NCBI GenBank assembly: GCA_016715885.1
Contig: JADJXL010000028.1
Location: 806,001-870,000, forward strand
Reading direction: 5' to 3'
Length of the DNA stretch: 64,000 nt
Source of the DNA: Polyangiaceae bacterium
Lineage (GTDB): Bacteria > Myxococcota_A > Polyangia > Polyangiales > Polyangiaceae
Shown: positions 26,431 to 35,526 of the stretch, piece after piece
Layout of the letters: every line of letters begins with the position of its first letter
How positions within the stretch are numbered: the first letter of the stretch is position 1
Translations under genes and position numbers: made by a program
The notes under the pieces: generated by a model
Seen by the model: the letters and a program-made list of their open reading frames with translations, nothing else
What the model was told of the DNA's origin: nothing
The model's database searches: none

Positions 26431-28275
26431 ATGCGTCCTTCGCTTGCCGCTCGCGTGGCTTCTGCTTGCGCACTCGTCACGATCCTCGTGCTCACGTTCG
26501 CTTCCTGCGGTTCGCGCACGGGAGATCTCGACCTGTTCGGAAATTCGCAAGCCGTGTGCGCCGAGCTTGGCGATGCGTGCTCGGCCGAGCAGACGTGCTG
26601 CAGCGATCTGCTCTGCAAGGACGGTCAGTGCAAACCCGAGCAGATCTGCGCTCCGGAAGGTTTTGCCTGCGCAACGACGGTCGACTGCTGCAACCTCGAT
26701 TGTGTCGATGGCTTCTGCGGCGGCGCTTCGTGCATTCCGCAAGGTCTCGCGTGTACGGCCAGCGAACAGTGCTGCGACTTCGATTGCTCGCAGGGGTTCT
26801 GCGGCGGCATCGAATGCAAACCGCAAGGCACTGCGTGCAACACGCCAACCGAATGTTGTGACAATTTGTGCTCCAACGGGTTTTGCGGGCCGAACACCTG
26901 CAAACCTCAAGGTGCCACCTGTTTCGGCGATAACGAATGTTGCAACGCACCTTGCAATGGAAACGTCTGCGGTTCGTCTTGCCAACCCGACGGGTTCGTC
27001 TGTCAGAACCCGAGCGATTGTTGTTCGAACGCATGCACGAATGGCGTTTGCGGCACCGTGACGATGTGCCTTCCGAACGGCTCGACGTGCGCTTCTGCGA
27101 TCGATTGTTGTTCGGGACAATGCCCCGGCGGCATCTGCAACTTCACCACGTGCGGACTCGACGGATCGGCATGCACCTTCCCAACTGATTGCTGCTCAAA
27201 CAAATGCGAAGGCGGCGTATGCGGCGGAGGTAACTGCAACCCCGACGGAGCCACGTGCAGCACCGACGCTCAGTGCTGCAACGGCTTCTGCGATCCGTTC
27301 ACGAAGACGTGCGGCGTGACCATGTGCTTGCCCGACGGCTCGTTCTGCATCGATGGCGCCGAGTGCTGCGCGGGCATCTGCGACTTCGACACCAACAGGT
27401 GCGGCTTCGGCGGCTGCTTCCCCGAAGGCATCCCGTGCAGCTCCGACTTCGAGTGTTGCTCGGGCTTCTGCGATCCGAACAGCGGCATCTGCACGTTCGG
27501 CGGATGCAGCGAAGATGGCGTGTTCTGCGTGAACGACTTCGAGTGTTGTTCGGGCGTGTGCGATCCGCTCAGCAGCACGTGCGGTCTTGGCGGGTGCTTC
27601 CCGAACAACTTCCCCTGCAACACGAATGCCGAATGTTGCTCGAACACCTGTCAGTTCGGCGCGTGCATCAACCCAATGTGTTCACCCGACGGTTTCCCGT
27701 GCTCGAGCGGCTTCGAGTGTTGCAACGGGTTCTGTGATCCGAACACGTTCACGTGTGGCTTCAGCCAATGTTTCCCCGATGGATCTCCCTGCGGATCCGC
27801 CTTCGAGTGTTGTTCGGGCTCGTGCAACGGAGGCGTGTGTGGAGGTCCCACGTGCAAGCTCGATGGATTCCCCTGCAATGCTCCATCGGACTGCTGCAAC
27901 GGAGTTTGTCAAAACAATCTCTGCGGCGCCGGATCATGTTTGCCCATTGGATCCACGTGCAACTCGAGCGCGCAGTGCTGCATGGGTCTCGTGTGCAACG
28001 GAGGCTTCTGCGGCATGCCGCCTCCGGGAGATGCGGGCACGTGCAACCTCGATCCGGGCGGCACCATCTGCACGCAGTGCGTCGTGGGTAGTTGCTGCAA
28101 TCAAACGGAGGCGTGTTTGATGAACGGAGCGTGCGCGGGAAGCATGGGTTGCTACCAAAGGTGCACCATCAGCGGGACGGATCCGCAAGCGTGTCAGGCG
28201 CAGTGCTGCACGAACAGCACTTGCAACGCATGGACGAATTGCGTCGCGACAAACTGCGCCGGGGAGTGTTTCTAG
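26431..28275 (+). CDS. Lipoprotein of about 17 Cys-rich (CC-type) repeats
   Basis: 614 residues. The leader ends LVLTFASC (lipobox). The rest is about 17 units of roughly 30 residues following C-x-P-x-G-x2-C-x5-7-CC-x4-C-x-G-x-C (for example GFPCSSGFECCNGFCDPN), plus a tail with two more CC pairs. Each unit probably forms its own disulfide knot, as in Dickkopf-like or knottin-like extracellular repeats. An adhesive or rod-like surface role is an inference. The stop overlaps the convergent STAS-like gene by 4 bp. Confidence 0.8.
   Translation: MRPSLAARVASACALVTILVLTFASCGSRTGDLDLFGNSQAVCAELGDACSAEQTCCSDLLCKDGQCKPEQICAPEGFACATTVDCCNLDCVDGFCGGASCIPQGLACTASEQCCDFDCSQGFCGGIECKPQGTACNTPTECCDNLCSNGFCGPNTCKPQGATCFGDNECCNAPCNGNVCGSSCQPDGFVCQNPSDCCSNACTNGVCGTVTMCLPNGSTCASAIDCCSGQCPGGICNFTTCGLDGSACTFPTDCCSNKCEGGVCGGGNCNPDGATCSTDAQCCNGFCDPFTKTCGVTMCLPDGSFCIDGAECCAGICDFDTNRCGFGGCFPEGIPCSSDFECCSGFCDPNSGICTFGGCSEDGVFCVNDFECCSGVCDPLSSTCGLGGCFPNNFPCNTNAECCSNTCQFGACINPMCSPDGFPCSSGFECCNGFCDPNTFTCGFSQCFPDGSPCGSAFECCSGSCNGGVCGGPTCKLDGFPCNAPSDCCNGVCQNNLCGAGSCLPIGSTCNSSAQCCMGLVCNGGFCGMPPPGDAGTCNLDPGGTICTQCVVGSCCNQTEACLMNGACAGSMGCYQRCTISGTDPQACQAQCCTNSTCNAWTNCVATNCAGECF
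26560..28010 (+). repeat. Array of ~80-90-bp coding repeats (CC-type units)
   Basis: The DNA of the Cys-rich lipoprotein repeats with a period of about 84-90 bp. Several units are close at DNA level (ttcgagtgttg with tcgggc or caacgg recurs around 27448, 27538, 27713 and 27803), indicating recent duplication within the gene. Confidence 0.75.
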
Positions 28276-28751
28276 ACCGGCTTCCCCCGCACCGATAGCG
28301 GCCCCGTCTGCGAAGTCGACTGCCCCGTCACATGCGCGATCGCCTGCGCTTCGTCGGAAAACACCGTCAAGTGATGCTGCTCGAACAGCGAGTCCCCTCG
28401 CGCGCGACGCGTCGCTTGGAGCTTGCCGAGGGCCGTTTGCACCAGGATCGCCACGCGAGGAAACCCCGTCATCAACTGCTCCATCACCGGACGGATCGAT
28501 AACATCGACGCGTCGTCGCCAACCATCGGGGCATCACGCGAATCCAACAAAAAGCCCAAATTCCGCCGTTCTCGTAGCGGAACCAGCATCCGAAATCGTT
28601 CGATGACCTCATCCACTTCGAAGGGATTCGCCGCCGACATCGGCATCGACGTGCGTCGCAACCGGACAAACCCGCCTTCGTGCGTGATGATTCCCATCTG
28701 CGAGCGCAACAGCTCCTTCATCGTCCGAGCGTGACTCTGCGGGCTGCTCAT
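28272..28751 (-). CDS. STAS-like small regulatory protein
   Basis: 159 residues from the ATG at 28751. A GTG at 28769 is an alternative adding six residues. Central patterns (ERRNLGFLLDSRDAPMVGDDA; FPRVAILVQTALGKLQATR; LTVFSDEAQAIAHV) resemble the small myxobacterial STAS-like family, more distant from the 13471 and 40087 genes than those are from each other. Function is unknown. Its tail overlaps the convergent Cys-repeat gene by 4 bp, and its 5' end faces the murein endopeptidase gene. Confidence 0.55.
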   Translation of the reverse strand: MSSPQSHARTMKELLRSQMGIITHEGGFVRLRRTSMPMSAANPFEVDEVIERFRMLVPLRERRNLGFLLDSRDAPMVGDDASMLSIRPVMEQLMTGFPRVAILVQTALGKLQATRRARGDSLFEQHHLTVFSDEAQAIAHVTGQSTSQTGPLSVRGKPV

Positions 28752-28810
28752 GGCAAACAGCCTCTTCACGTCTCGCGTTTCCTTTGCTCTTCTACGTCTC
28801 GATCGGTCGG

Positions 28811-29659
28811 ATGCATCAAGTCGCCTGCTTCGGATTCCTCGTGTCGCTGCTCATGGTGCTTGCCGGATGTGTCGGCACACCGTCACCACTCACGCCGAAC
28901 GTGCGAGGGTCCGTGGGTCTGCCGCACTTCGGCGTGCTGACGGATGCTGTGTCGCTCCCCAAGCGTACGCACACGTTTCGGCTCTACCGTGACGCGAGCG
29001 CCGCGCGGTGGGGTACTCCGCGACTCATCGCGACCATCCAGCATGCAGCAGCGACCGTGAGTCGTCTTCGCCCTGGAGCGCCGCTCTTGGTGGGCGATTT
29101 GTCCGCCAAATACGGCGGATTTCGCACGGGCCACAGGTCGCACCGCACGGGCCGAGACGTTGATCTCTTGCTCTATGTCACGACGCCCGATGGTCGTTCG
29201 ATCCCGAGCCCCGGGTTTGTCTTGTTCGGCCCCGATGGTCTTGCTGAAACACCTGCGGGCACGTTCGTTCGTTTCGACACCGAGCGAAACTGGCAGTTTG
29301 TCAAGGCACTCGTCACGTCGCCCAAGGCCGACGTGCAGTGGATTTTTCTCGCGCGGTGGCTCGAAGCGCTGCTCATCGAGCATGCGCGGGCTCGCGGTGA
29401 AGACTTGGAGCTCATCTGGAAAGCGGAGAACGTGCTGCTTCAGCCGGCGGACAGCGCGCCGCACGATGATCACTTTCATTTGCGCATCGCGTGCACGCAG
29501 GACGAGCTCGTCAGCGGGTGTGACGTGCACGGGCCTGCTTGGCCGTGGCTACCGAACCCGCCGGTGCTTGGAGACGTTTCCGACGAAGAGCTTCTCGTTG
29601 CGCTGCTCGAGGGGCTTTTGCCTGCGGAGGCCGGCGCCACCGAGGTCGCTGCGCCATGA
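28811..29659 (+). CDS. Penicillin-insensitive murein endopeptidase (MepA/M74 family) lipoprotein
   Basis: 282 residues from the ATG at 28811. The leader MHQVACFGFLVSLLMVL ends in a lipobox LAGC. LLVGDLSAKYGGFRTGHRSHRTGRDVDLLLY and HDDHFHLRIAC supply the zinc-site His/Asp residues of the MepA/LAS family, which cleaves D-alanyl-meso-diaminopimelyl cross-links in peptidoglycan. Its stop overlaps the methyltransferase start (ATGA), so the two are co-translated. Confidence 0.85.
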   Translation: MHQVACFGFLVSLLMVLAGCVGTPSPLTPNVRGSVGLPHFGVLTDAVSLPKRTHTFRLYRDASAARWGTPRLIATIQHAAATVSRLRPGAPLLVGDLSAKYGGFRTGHRSHRTGRDVDLLLYVTTPDGRSIPSPGFVLFGPDGLAETPAGTFVRFDTERNWQFVKALVTSPKADVQWIFLARWLEALLIEHARARGEDLELIWKAENVLLQPADSAPHDDHFHLRIACTQDELVSGCDVHGPAWPWLPNPPVLGDVSDEELLVALLEGLLPAEAGATEVAAP

Positions 29660-30645
29660 ATTATTTGGGCCACGGCGACGTGCTCGACGTATGCGCGAAG
29701 CTCCCGAGCGATCTGCGATTCGACCTCGTGTACCTCGATCCGCCGTATGGAGTGGGCACGGCGATGACGGCGCGCACTGCGCCCGGACAAACTCGAGGCA
29801 AGCGCACGCGGACGGGAGGTCCCGTGGCGTACGAAGATCGTTACGATCCGGATGCGCTGGTATCGATGTTGATTCCGCGTCTTTCGGCGATTCGCGACTG
29901 CATGAGCGCTGGGGCGACGCTTTACGTGCATTTGGATCACCGCACGGTGCACGACGTCAAGGTGGCGGTGGATCGATTATTCGGGCGCGGGGCGTATTTG
30001 GGGGAAGTGATCTGGGTGCCTGGCAATGGCAATCGGGGTGCGCGAGGGTTTGCCGTGACGCACCAGACGATATTGATGTATGCGCGTGCGGCGTCCGAGC
30101 GAAAGCAGGTCGTGTACAACGCGTCGGATCCCGATTTGCGCGAGCCTTATGCGGCGACGAGCTTGTCGATGCACTTCAAGCATCGGGACGATGCGGGGCG
30201 GCTCTATCGGGAGCGGGTGATAGGGGGCAAGCCGTATCGTTATTATGCGGACGAGGGTCGGCGTCTTGGCAGTGTGTGGGCGGACATTCCGGCGATGGTC
30301 GCGAACACGCCGATTGTGGGAGAGGGGACGGGGTATCCGACGCAGAAGCCGGAGCGGCTACTCGAGCGGGTGGTGCGAGCGTCGAGCATCGAGGGTGCGG
30401 TGGTAGCGGATTTGATGTGTGGGAGTGGGACGACGTTGGTGGCGGCGGGGCGGTTGGGACGTCGGTTCGTCGGAAGTGATCAAAGCAACGTAGCGATTGA
30501 GATCACAGCCAAGCGATTGACGGTACAAAAGATGAGCTTTTCTTGGCTGGGCGGTGTATCGTCGCGGTCGAATGAGCACGACGTGGACGATGAGCCTTCA
30601 CGGCACACGCCGCCACCTGATGGAATGCCCTCTGCGCAAGGCTGA
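29656..30645 (+). CDS. Site-specific DNA methyltransferase (beta-class, N6-adenine/N4-cytosine)
   Basis: 329 residues from the ATG at 29656. Motif IV DPPYG lies near residue 29, and motif I (DLMCGSGTTLVAAGRLGRRF) lies near the C-terminus: the circular order of beta-class enzymes. DPPY favours adenine-N6. LHLD-like and YPTQKPERLLERV motifs fit the family. No restriction endonuclease or specificity subunit is adjacent, so it appears to be an orphan. The start overlaps the murein endopeptidase stop (ATGA), an unusual pairing. Confidence 0.88.
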   Translation: MNYLGHGDVLDVCAKLPSDLRFDLVYLDPPYGVGTAMTARTAPGQTRGKRTRTGGPVAYEDRYDPDALVSMLIPRLSAIRDCMSAGATLYVHLDHRTVHDVKVAVDRLFGRGAYLGEVIWVPGNGNRGARGFAVTHQTILMYARAASERKQVVYNASDPDLREPYAATSLSMHFKHRDDAGRLYRERVIGGKPYRYYADEGRRLGSVWADIPAMVANTPIVGEGTGYPTQKPERLLERVVRASSIEGAVVADLMCGSGTTLVAAGRLGRRFVGSDQSNVAIEITAKRLTVQKMSFSWLGGVSSRSNEHDVDDEPSRHTPPPDGMPSAQG

Positions 30646-30720
30646 AGCAGGTTTTGCGCGGATCCAGGGTGGCGGTGCTGTTTGGGCGATTGTTCGCGAC
30701 AACAAGAGGAGAGTTGTGCC

Positions 30721-31314
30721 ATGAGTTTTGCGAAGACGTTGCAATGCGCTGCCATTGTTGCAGGAGCGCTGGGGGTCGTGGGATGTGGGATTTCGCCAGG
30801 CGATTACGTGATTTATCGCGTATCGCCGGGCGTGACGGAACAGACGAGCGGGTGTTATTACCCGGACTCGGATCCGCCGCCGAACCAAGCGAGTGATGAC
30901 ACCACCATTCGTGGAAGCAGCACGTGGATCATTTACGCGAGCATCAATGACGCCTATTACTTGGACAGCGGCTCAAATACACTCGAGGGCGTCGCAACGG
31001 ATACCGGATACCAATTCACCGGAAAAACGGTCGACGTGCAATACGACATGCCAGACGGCACCGGCTCGAAACGAACAACAACGGATTCGTACACCATCGA
31101 TGTCATTGTCGATGGTGATGCGATTTCGGGCAGCAGCGTCTGGAAAACGACGTTCGGCTGTGCTGGCACCACCTGCGGCGACAAAATTCCGACCTGCACG
31201 CGAACCACCGATTTCGTCGGCACGCAGGTGGATGAGATGAGCTTAATCACGATCTGTAAAGCCAACACACCACGCCTACATCGCCACTCGCGTGCACTGG
31301 TCATGGCCAACTAA
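30721..31314 (+). CDS. Small lipoprotein of unknown function
   Basis: 197 residues from the ATG at 30721, preceded by a good GAGGAGA site. The leader MSFAKTLQCAAIVAGALGVV ends in a lipobox VVGC. The mature protein is beta-rich with six or so cysteines (FGCAGTTCGDKIPTC). No family is recognised. The last 14 bp overlap the convergent RCC1-type gene. Confidence 0.6.
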   Translation: MSFAKTLQCAAIVAGALGVVGCGISPGDYVIYRVSPGVTEQTSGCYYPDSDPPPNQASDDTTIRGSSTWIIYASINDAYYLDSGSNTLEGVATDTGYQFTGKTVDVQYDMPDGTGSKRTTTDSYTIDVIVDGDAISGSSVWKTTFGCAGTTCGDKIPTCTRTTDFVGTQVDEMSLITICKANTPRLHRHSRALVMAN

Positions 31315-32794
31315 TGAGTGTTGGCAATAGCTTTTGCTGAATCCCACCATTGCCGAGCTGCCCGTAGGTATTCGCGCCCCAACAGCGAATTTCTCTATTC
31401 TTCAGCAATGCGCATGAAGACGTGCTTGCCAACCCTATCGCCTGCACGTCCATCAAAGCTACAGCCATTGGACTATAAACGGTATTCGTCATCCCAGTGC
31501 CAAGTTGGCCACTGCTATTGAATCCCCACATCGAAAGCGTCCCGTCCGTAACAGCTGCGCTAAAATTATAGCTAACAGCAATCGCTTCCACCCCGGGCAG
31601 GTTGACGGCTTTGGGAACTGACGATGAATTAATATTTCCAGTGCCCAGTTGACCTACCTGGTTTGCTCCCCAGCAATAAAGTGCATCCCCCGCGAACGCG
31701 CATGTGTGACTATTCGCGCAACGTACAGCGCTAACGTTGGCAATTCCTTCTACCACGGTGGGCGATTGCTTCCCGAGAAAAGAACCAATGCCAAGTTGGC
31801 CATCACCATTGTCACCCCAGCACTGCAGCGCGCCGCCAGTAACCACAGCACATGTATGCTTCCCTCCAGCAGATATGTGCAAAACATTGGATGTAATTTG
31901 GACCGGCACGGCGGCGTAACCCGTTCCACCATCGCCTACCTGACCGTAACTGTTGCTTCCCCAACAATACAATGTTCCCGTCTTACTCACCGCGCATAGA
32001 TGCGCATCTCCCACCGACACCTCCTTGATATTCGCCAACCCCCCCACCTTTGTCGGCGTTCCATTCCCCTCGCCCCAACACCACACCTCACCGTTGACCA
32101 GCGCAGCGCATGTTTTCGGCGTGTAATTGTTTTGCGTCGCGCTCGCCCCTCCATCCACCTGCACCGCGGGCCCCGGCAACCCCTTCACCTTCGTCGGCAC
32201 CGGCTTCGACCCCAGCGTGCCGTCCCCAAGCTCCCCCTTTTCATTTCTGCCCCAACAATACACATCTCCATTCGTCATCACCGCACAATGATGGTGATAC
32301 CCACCCGCAATGCTCACCGGATCATTGCACTCGGTCCCCGCACAATACGCCGCACATGCATTTCCACACGCGCCACAATGATTCCGATTGTTCGTCAATA
32401 CCGTTTCACATCCCGCCGCTGCCGTGCAATCGCCAAACCCATTGTTACACGTAAAACCACATACCCCATTCGTACACGTCCTCGTCGCATTCGCAACCGC
32501 CGGGCAATCCGCCTCCGTCATGCAGCCCGATCCCCCCGCGCCGCCACCTCCCATGCCCCCTGCCCCGCCCATCCCCGCTATGCCACCCGCTCCAGCCATG
32601 CCTGCCATGCCACCCGCGCCAGCGTCGCCCCCCATGCCTCCAGCGCCGCCGCTGCTGCTGCTTTGCCCCGCCTCACCACCGGAGCCGCCCTCGCCCCACC
32701 ACGTCGCTTCCTCCCAGCCCATTACCTGCTTGCACCCATACGAACCCAGAATCAACCAACCCGCGCCCACTACGCATTTCGTCATCGTTCGCAT
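31301..32794 (-). CDS. RCC1-repeat lipoprotein
   Basis: 497 residues from the ATG at 32794 (MRTMTKCVVGAGWLILG, lipobox SYGC). A Gly/Met/Ala linker (GGMAGMAGAGG units) precedes an EGF-like Cys segment (CTNGVCGFTCNNGFGDC) and then seven RCC1 repeats of the form CAVxxNGxVYCWGxNxxGQLG. RCC1 repeats fold into a seven-bladed propeller; bacterial exported versions are thought to bind ligands or proteins. It begins 1 bp after the TPR protein stop, so the two form an operon. Confidence 0.85.
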   Translation of the reverse strand: MRTMTKCVVGAGWLILGSYGCKQVMGWEEATWWGEGGSGGEAGQSSSSGGAGGMGGDAGAGGMAGMAGAGGIAGMGGAGGMGGGGAGGSGCMTEADCPAVANATRTCTNGVCGFTCNNGFGDCTAAAGCETVLTNNRNHCGACGNACAAYCAGTECNDPVSIAGGYHHHCAVMTNGDVYCWGRNEKGELGDGTLGSKPVPTKVKGLPGPAVQVDGGASATQNNYTPKTCAALVNGEVWCWGEGNGTPTKVGGLANIKEVSVGDAHLCAVSKTGTLYCWGSNSYGQVGDGGTGYAAVPVQITSNVLHISAGGKHTCAVVTGGALQCWGDNGDGQLGIGSFLGKQSPTVVEGIANVSAVRCANSHTCAFAGDALYCWGANQVGQLGTGNINSSSVPKAVNLPGVEAIAVSYNFSAAVTDGTLSMWGFNSSGQLGTGMTNTVYSPMAVALMDVQAIGLASTSSCALLKNREIRCWGANTYGQLGNGGIQQKLLPTLISWP

Positions 32795-32795
32795 A

Positions 32796-33776
32796 TCAAA
32801 ACTCCACCCCGGCCATTGCCCCGCCAAACCCAGGTGCCACAACGGGAATAATCTGAATCTCCTCCGCTTTGGGCTTCTTCTTCACGCCCTCCACGCCGCC
32901 CATCAAATAAAGCATGACACCCACGCCCACCAGCGCACCACCGGCCACGAACGCTCCCGTCGACACGTTGGCATACGTCCCCGCCTGCCGATTCAATGAG
33001 AGCCCGCGCAAACTGCACTGCGTCGGGTCCGCCGGTAAACACTCGGCCTTCGACGCATCATTCTTGACAATCGCCCCAATGCCAAAACCACCCCCCACCA
33101 AAACACCCACGATGCCCGCCGCGCCCACGACCACGCCCGTGCTGCGCATCATGTTCCAGGACGAACCATCGCTCGGCGGCTTCTCCCCAGGAAACACAAT
33201 CTCCACCGCCACCGTCACCGGCCCCGGCCCCACGATCACTTCCTTGTCGAACGGCATCGGTTTGTCCGGCGCAACCGCATTCACCACGTGCCGCCCCGGA
33301 TCCACCGGAATCGCTGCGCCAATCGCTCCCGCACCAAGCTCGCGCCCGTCCAAGAGCACCTTCACCCCACGCGCCTTCGACGGCACCGACAGCGCAATCT
33401 TCGACAGCCGCGGTTCGAGCGCCTCGCGACGCTCCGCCGCATGCGCCTCGCGCTCCGTGTCCCCTCGCAACGCCGCCAGCCGCTTCGCTTCACCAAACGC
33501 ACCGTACGCGCTCGCCGTACGCCCGAGCCGCTCGTGACACTCGCCCAAGTTCAGCGACGTGCCCACCGCCGCCTCGAACCGCTCGCTCTCCGCAAATTTC
33601 TCGCAAGCTTCCGCGTACTTGCCTTGCGTCACGAGCGCCCGACCTTCGGCAAACAGCGCATCGGCCGCCGCCTTCTTCGCGCCATCCTGCGCCGCCGCAG
33701 GACCAGCGAAAACCACGCTCGCCACGAGAGCCGCCACCATCGCCGTCCGCCGAATCCCCACGCGTTTTCTCATCAC
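32796..33776 (-). CDS. Exported TPR/PEGA-like protein with transmembrane helices
   Basis: 326 residues. Signal peptide MMRKRVGIRRTAMVAALVAS ends AAAQD. A TPR-like helical region (ALFAEGRALVTQGKYAEACEKFAES; SLNLGECHERLGR) is followed by a PEGA-like strand segment (KVLLDGRELGAG; VDPGRHVVNA) and two hydrophobic helices near the C-terminus. This is a frequent myxobacterial architecture, and a paralogue lies at 47986-48951. It is immediately upstream of the RCC1 gene. Confidence 0.75.
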   Translation of the reverse strand: MMRKRVGIRRTAMVAALVASVVFAGPAAAQDGAKKAAADALFAEGRALVTQGKYAEACEKFAESERFEAAVGTSLNLGECHERLGRTASAYGAFGEAKRLAALRGDTEREAHAAERREALEPRLSKIALSVPSKARGVKVLLDGRELGAGAIGAAIPVDPGRHVVNAVAPDKPMPFDKEVIVGPGPVTVAVEIVFPGEKPPSDGSSWNMMRSTGVVVGAAGIVGVLVGGGFGIGAIVKNDASKAECLPADPTQCSLRGLSLNRQAGTYANVSTGAFVAGGALVGVGVMLYLMGGVEGVKKKPKAEEIQIIPVVAPGFGGAMAGVEF

Positions 33777-33914
33777 TCCGCCGTCTCACGTCGATCTGCC
33801 GACGCATGGAGCCGCCTGCAAGTCGACCGCTGTCCGTGTGCTCCAGCGTGCACCAACCAGAATGGATCTGCGAGGAATTTTGCACTGTCCCACAGACCTC
33901 GATACGATTTTCCC

Positions 33915-35519
33915 ATGCTCACCCCTCGGCGCATTCTTGCTCTCTCGATCCTCGTATTTCCCGCGTGCGATGCCAAAGCTCCCCCCTCGCCCGCCGTCTC
34001 GCTCTCTCACGAGGACACGGCGAAAGATGCGCCTCGTGACAGTTCGGAACGAGTCTCCCCTTCGGGCGCCGCCAATGTGAAACGCATTGCATCCACAGAC
34101 GCCCCCGGAGCTACGCCGGCACGAGTCTCCGGGCCGAAGAGCATCGGAGCGATTGCCGAACGAGCATACATTTATAAAAAACCCCAAGCCAAAGGTTTGC
34201 CGCTCGGGTACATTCGCATGGGCACGAGCGCTCCGCTTTTGTCGAATGATCCGGTCGAAGGCAAGGATTGTCCGCGAGGGTATTACAAGGTAAAACCTCG
34301 AGGGTACGTTTGTCTCGACCCGCGCAAAACGACGCTCGATTTGTCCGATCCGTATTATCAAGCATTGGCGCAGTTCGCCCCGGCGAAGGGAACGTCGTTC
34401 CCGTACAGTTATGCATTTTCGAATGGGGCGCCGATGTACAGCCGCGTTCCCACGGCAGCGGAAGCGGAAAAGGCCGAGCGTTCTTTTGGCGAAGCGGGCA
34501 AATTCGTGCAGCTCGCAGAATGGTCGGCTGGGCATGAAGAATTGATTGCCAATGGCGAAAAAATCGTTGGCAAAGACGCCGTGCCTGCCATTTTTGCGGA
34601 TCACAAACGCACGGTGGGTGGAAATGGCGCGTACGATCCCAAGAAATTGGTTTGGCGCGTCATTCCAAACGGATCCATGGTGGCGTACGCGAAAGCGTTC
34701 GAACAAGACGGTCGCGTGTGGCTCGTGACGCCGGATTTGATGCTCGTGCCGGCCGATCGCATGCGACCGTTTCGACGATCCAAGTTTCACGGGGTACACA
34801 TTGGCGAAAAGGTAAACCTGCCGCTCGCGTGGAATCGAGGTTTGTCGCCGATCCAGAAATTCACCAAGGACGACGACAAAATGATTCCGATGGGAGAAAC
34901 GATTGCATCGAAAACGTTTGTTCAAATCAACGACGAACCGATCAAAGTAGGAAAGCAATCGTATTATCCGCTGCGTAACGAGCCTGGCGTGTACATTGCC
35001 GCAACGAAGAGCGTCACGGTGACTCGGCTGCCGAAAAAGCTTCCCACGGGCGTTGGTCCGGGCGAAAAGTGGATCGAGGCGAAGATCAACCCGGGGACGC
35101 TCACGGCATACGAAGGAATGACGCCGGTGTATGCGACGATGTTTTCACCGGGCAAAGGTGGAGCGCCCGTGCCGGGGTACGATCCGTACGTTCATTCGAT
35201 GACGAAGACGGGATTTTTTCCGATCGAGTGGAAGGATCATGTATCGGTCATGTCGCCGGACAAGGAATGGCCGCCGAAAAAGCTTTGGATATCCGAAGTG
35301 CCGCACATTCAATATTTGCGCGCACCGCTCGCGATGCATGTCGCGTACTGGCACGAGGATTTTGGGAATTTGAAGAGCGCCGAATGCGTGAACCTTTCGC
35401 CGGAGGACGGGGCGTTCATGTTTGGCTGGACAGACCCGCCGCTGCCCGAGGGATGGGGCGGAATTCGTCCGGGCGATGGCAATGGAAAGTCGACGCCGGT
35501 CGTGATTACGGCGTTTTGA
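33915..35519 (+). CDS. Lipoprotein with L,D-transpeptidase (YkuD)-like catalytic domain
   Basis: 534 residues from the ATG at 33915 (MLTPRRILALSILVFPAC, lipobox). A long Pro/Ser linker and SH3-like strand region lead to a C-terminal segment HVAYWHEDFGNLKSAECVNL. This matches the YkuD motif HxxxxxHxxxxxxSxxCxN, with Cys at about residue 490 in place of the usual HGC context. YkuD enzymes make 3-3 cross-links in peptidoglycan or attach lipoproteins. The variant motif lowers certainty about activity. Confidence 0.75.
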   Translation: MLTPRRILALSILVFPACDAKAPPSPAVSLSHEDTAKDAPRDSSERVSPSGAANVKRIASTDAPGATPARVSGPKSIGAIAERAYIYKKPQAKGLPLGYIRMGTSAPLLSNDPVEGKDCPRGYYKVKPRGYVCLDPRKTTLDLSDPYYQALAQFAPAKGTSFPYSYAFSNGAPMYSRVPTAAEAEKAERSFGEAGKFVQLAEWSAGHEELIANGEKIVGKDAVPAIFADHKRTVGGNGAYDPKKLVWRVIPNGSMVAYAKAFEQDGRVWLVTPDLMLVPADRMRPFRRSKFHGVHIGEKVNLPLAWNRGLSPIQKFTKDDDKMIPMGETIASKTFVQINDEPIKVGKQSYYPLRNEPGVYIAATKSVTVTRLPKKLPTGVGPGEKWIEAKINPGTLTAYEGMTPVYATMFSPGKGGAPVPGYDPYVHSMTKTGFFPIEWKDHVSVMSPDKEWPPKKLWISEVPHIQYLRAPLAMHVAYWHEDFGNLKSAECVNLSPEDGAFMFGWTDPPLPEGWGGIRPGDGNGKSTPVVITAF

Positions 35520-35526
35520 GCACTTC

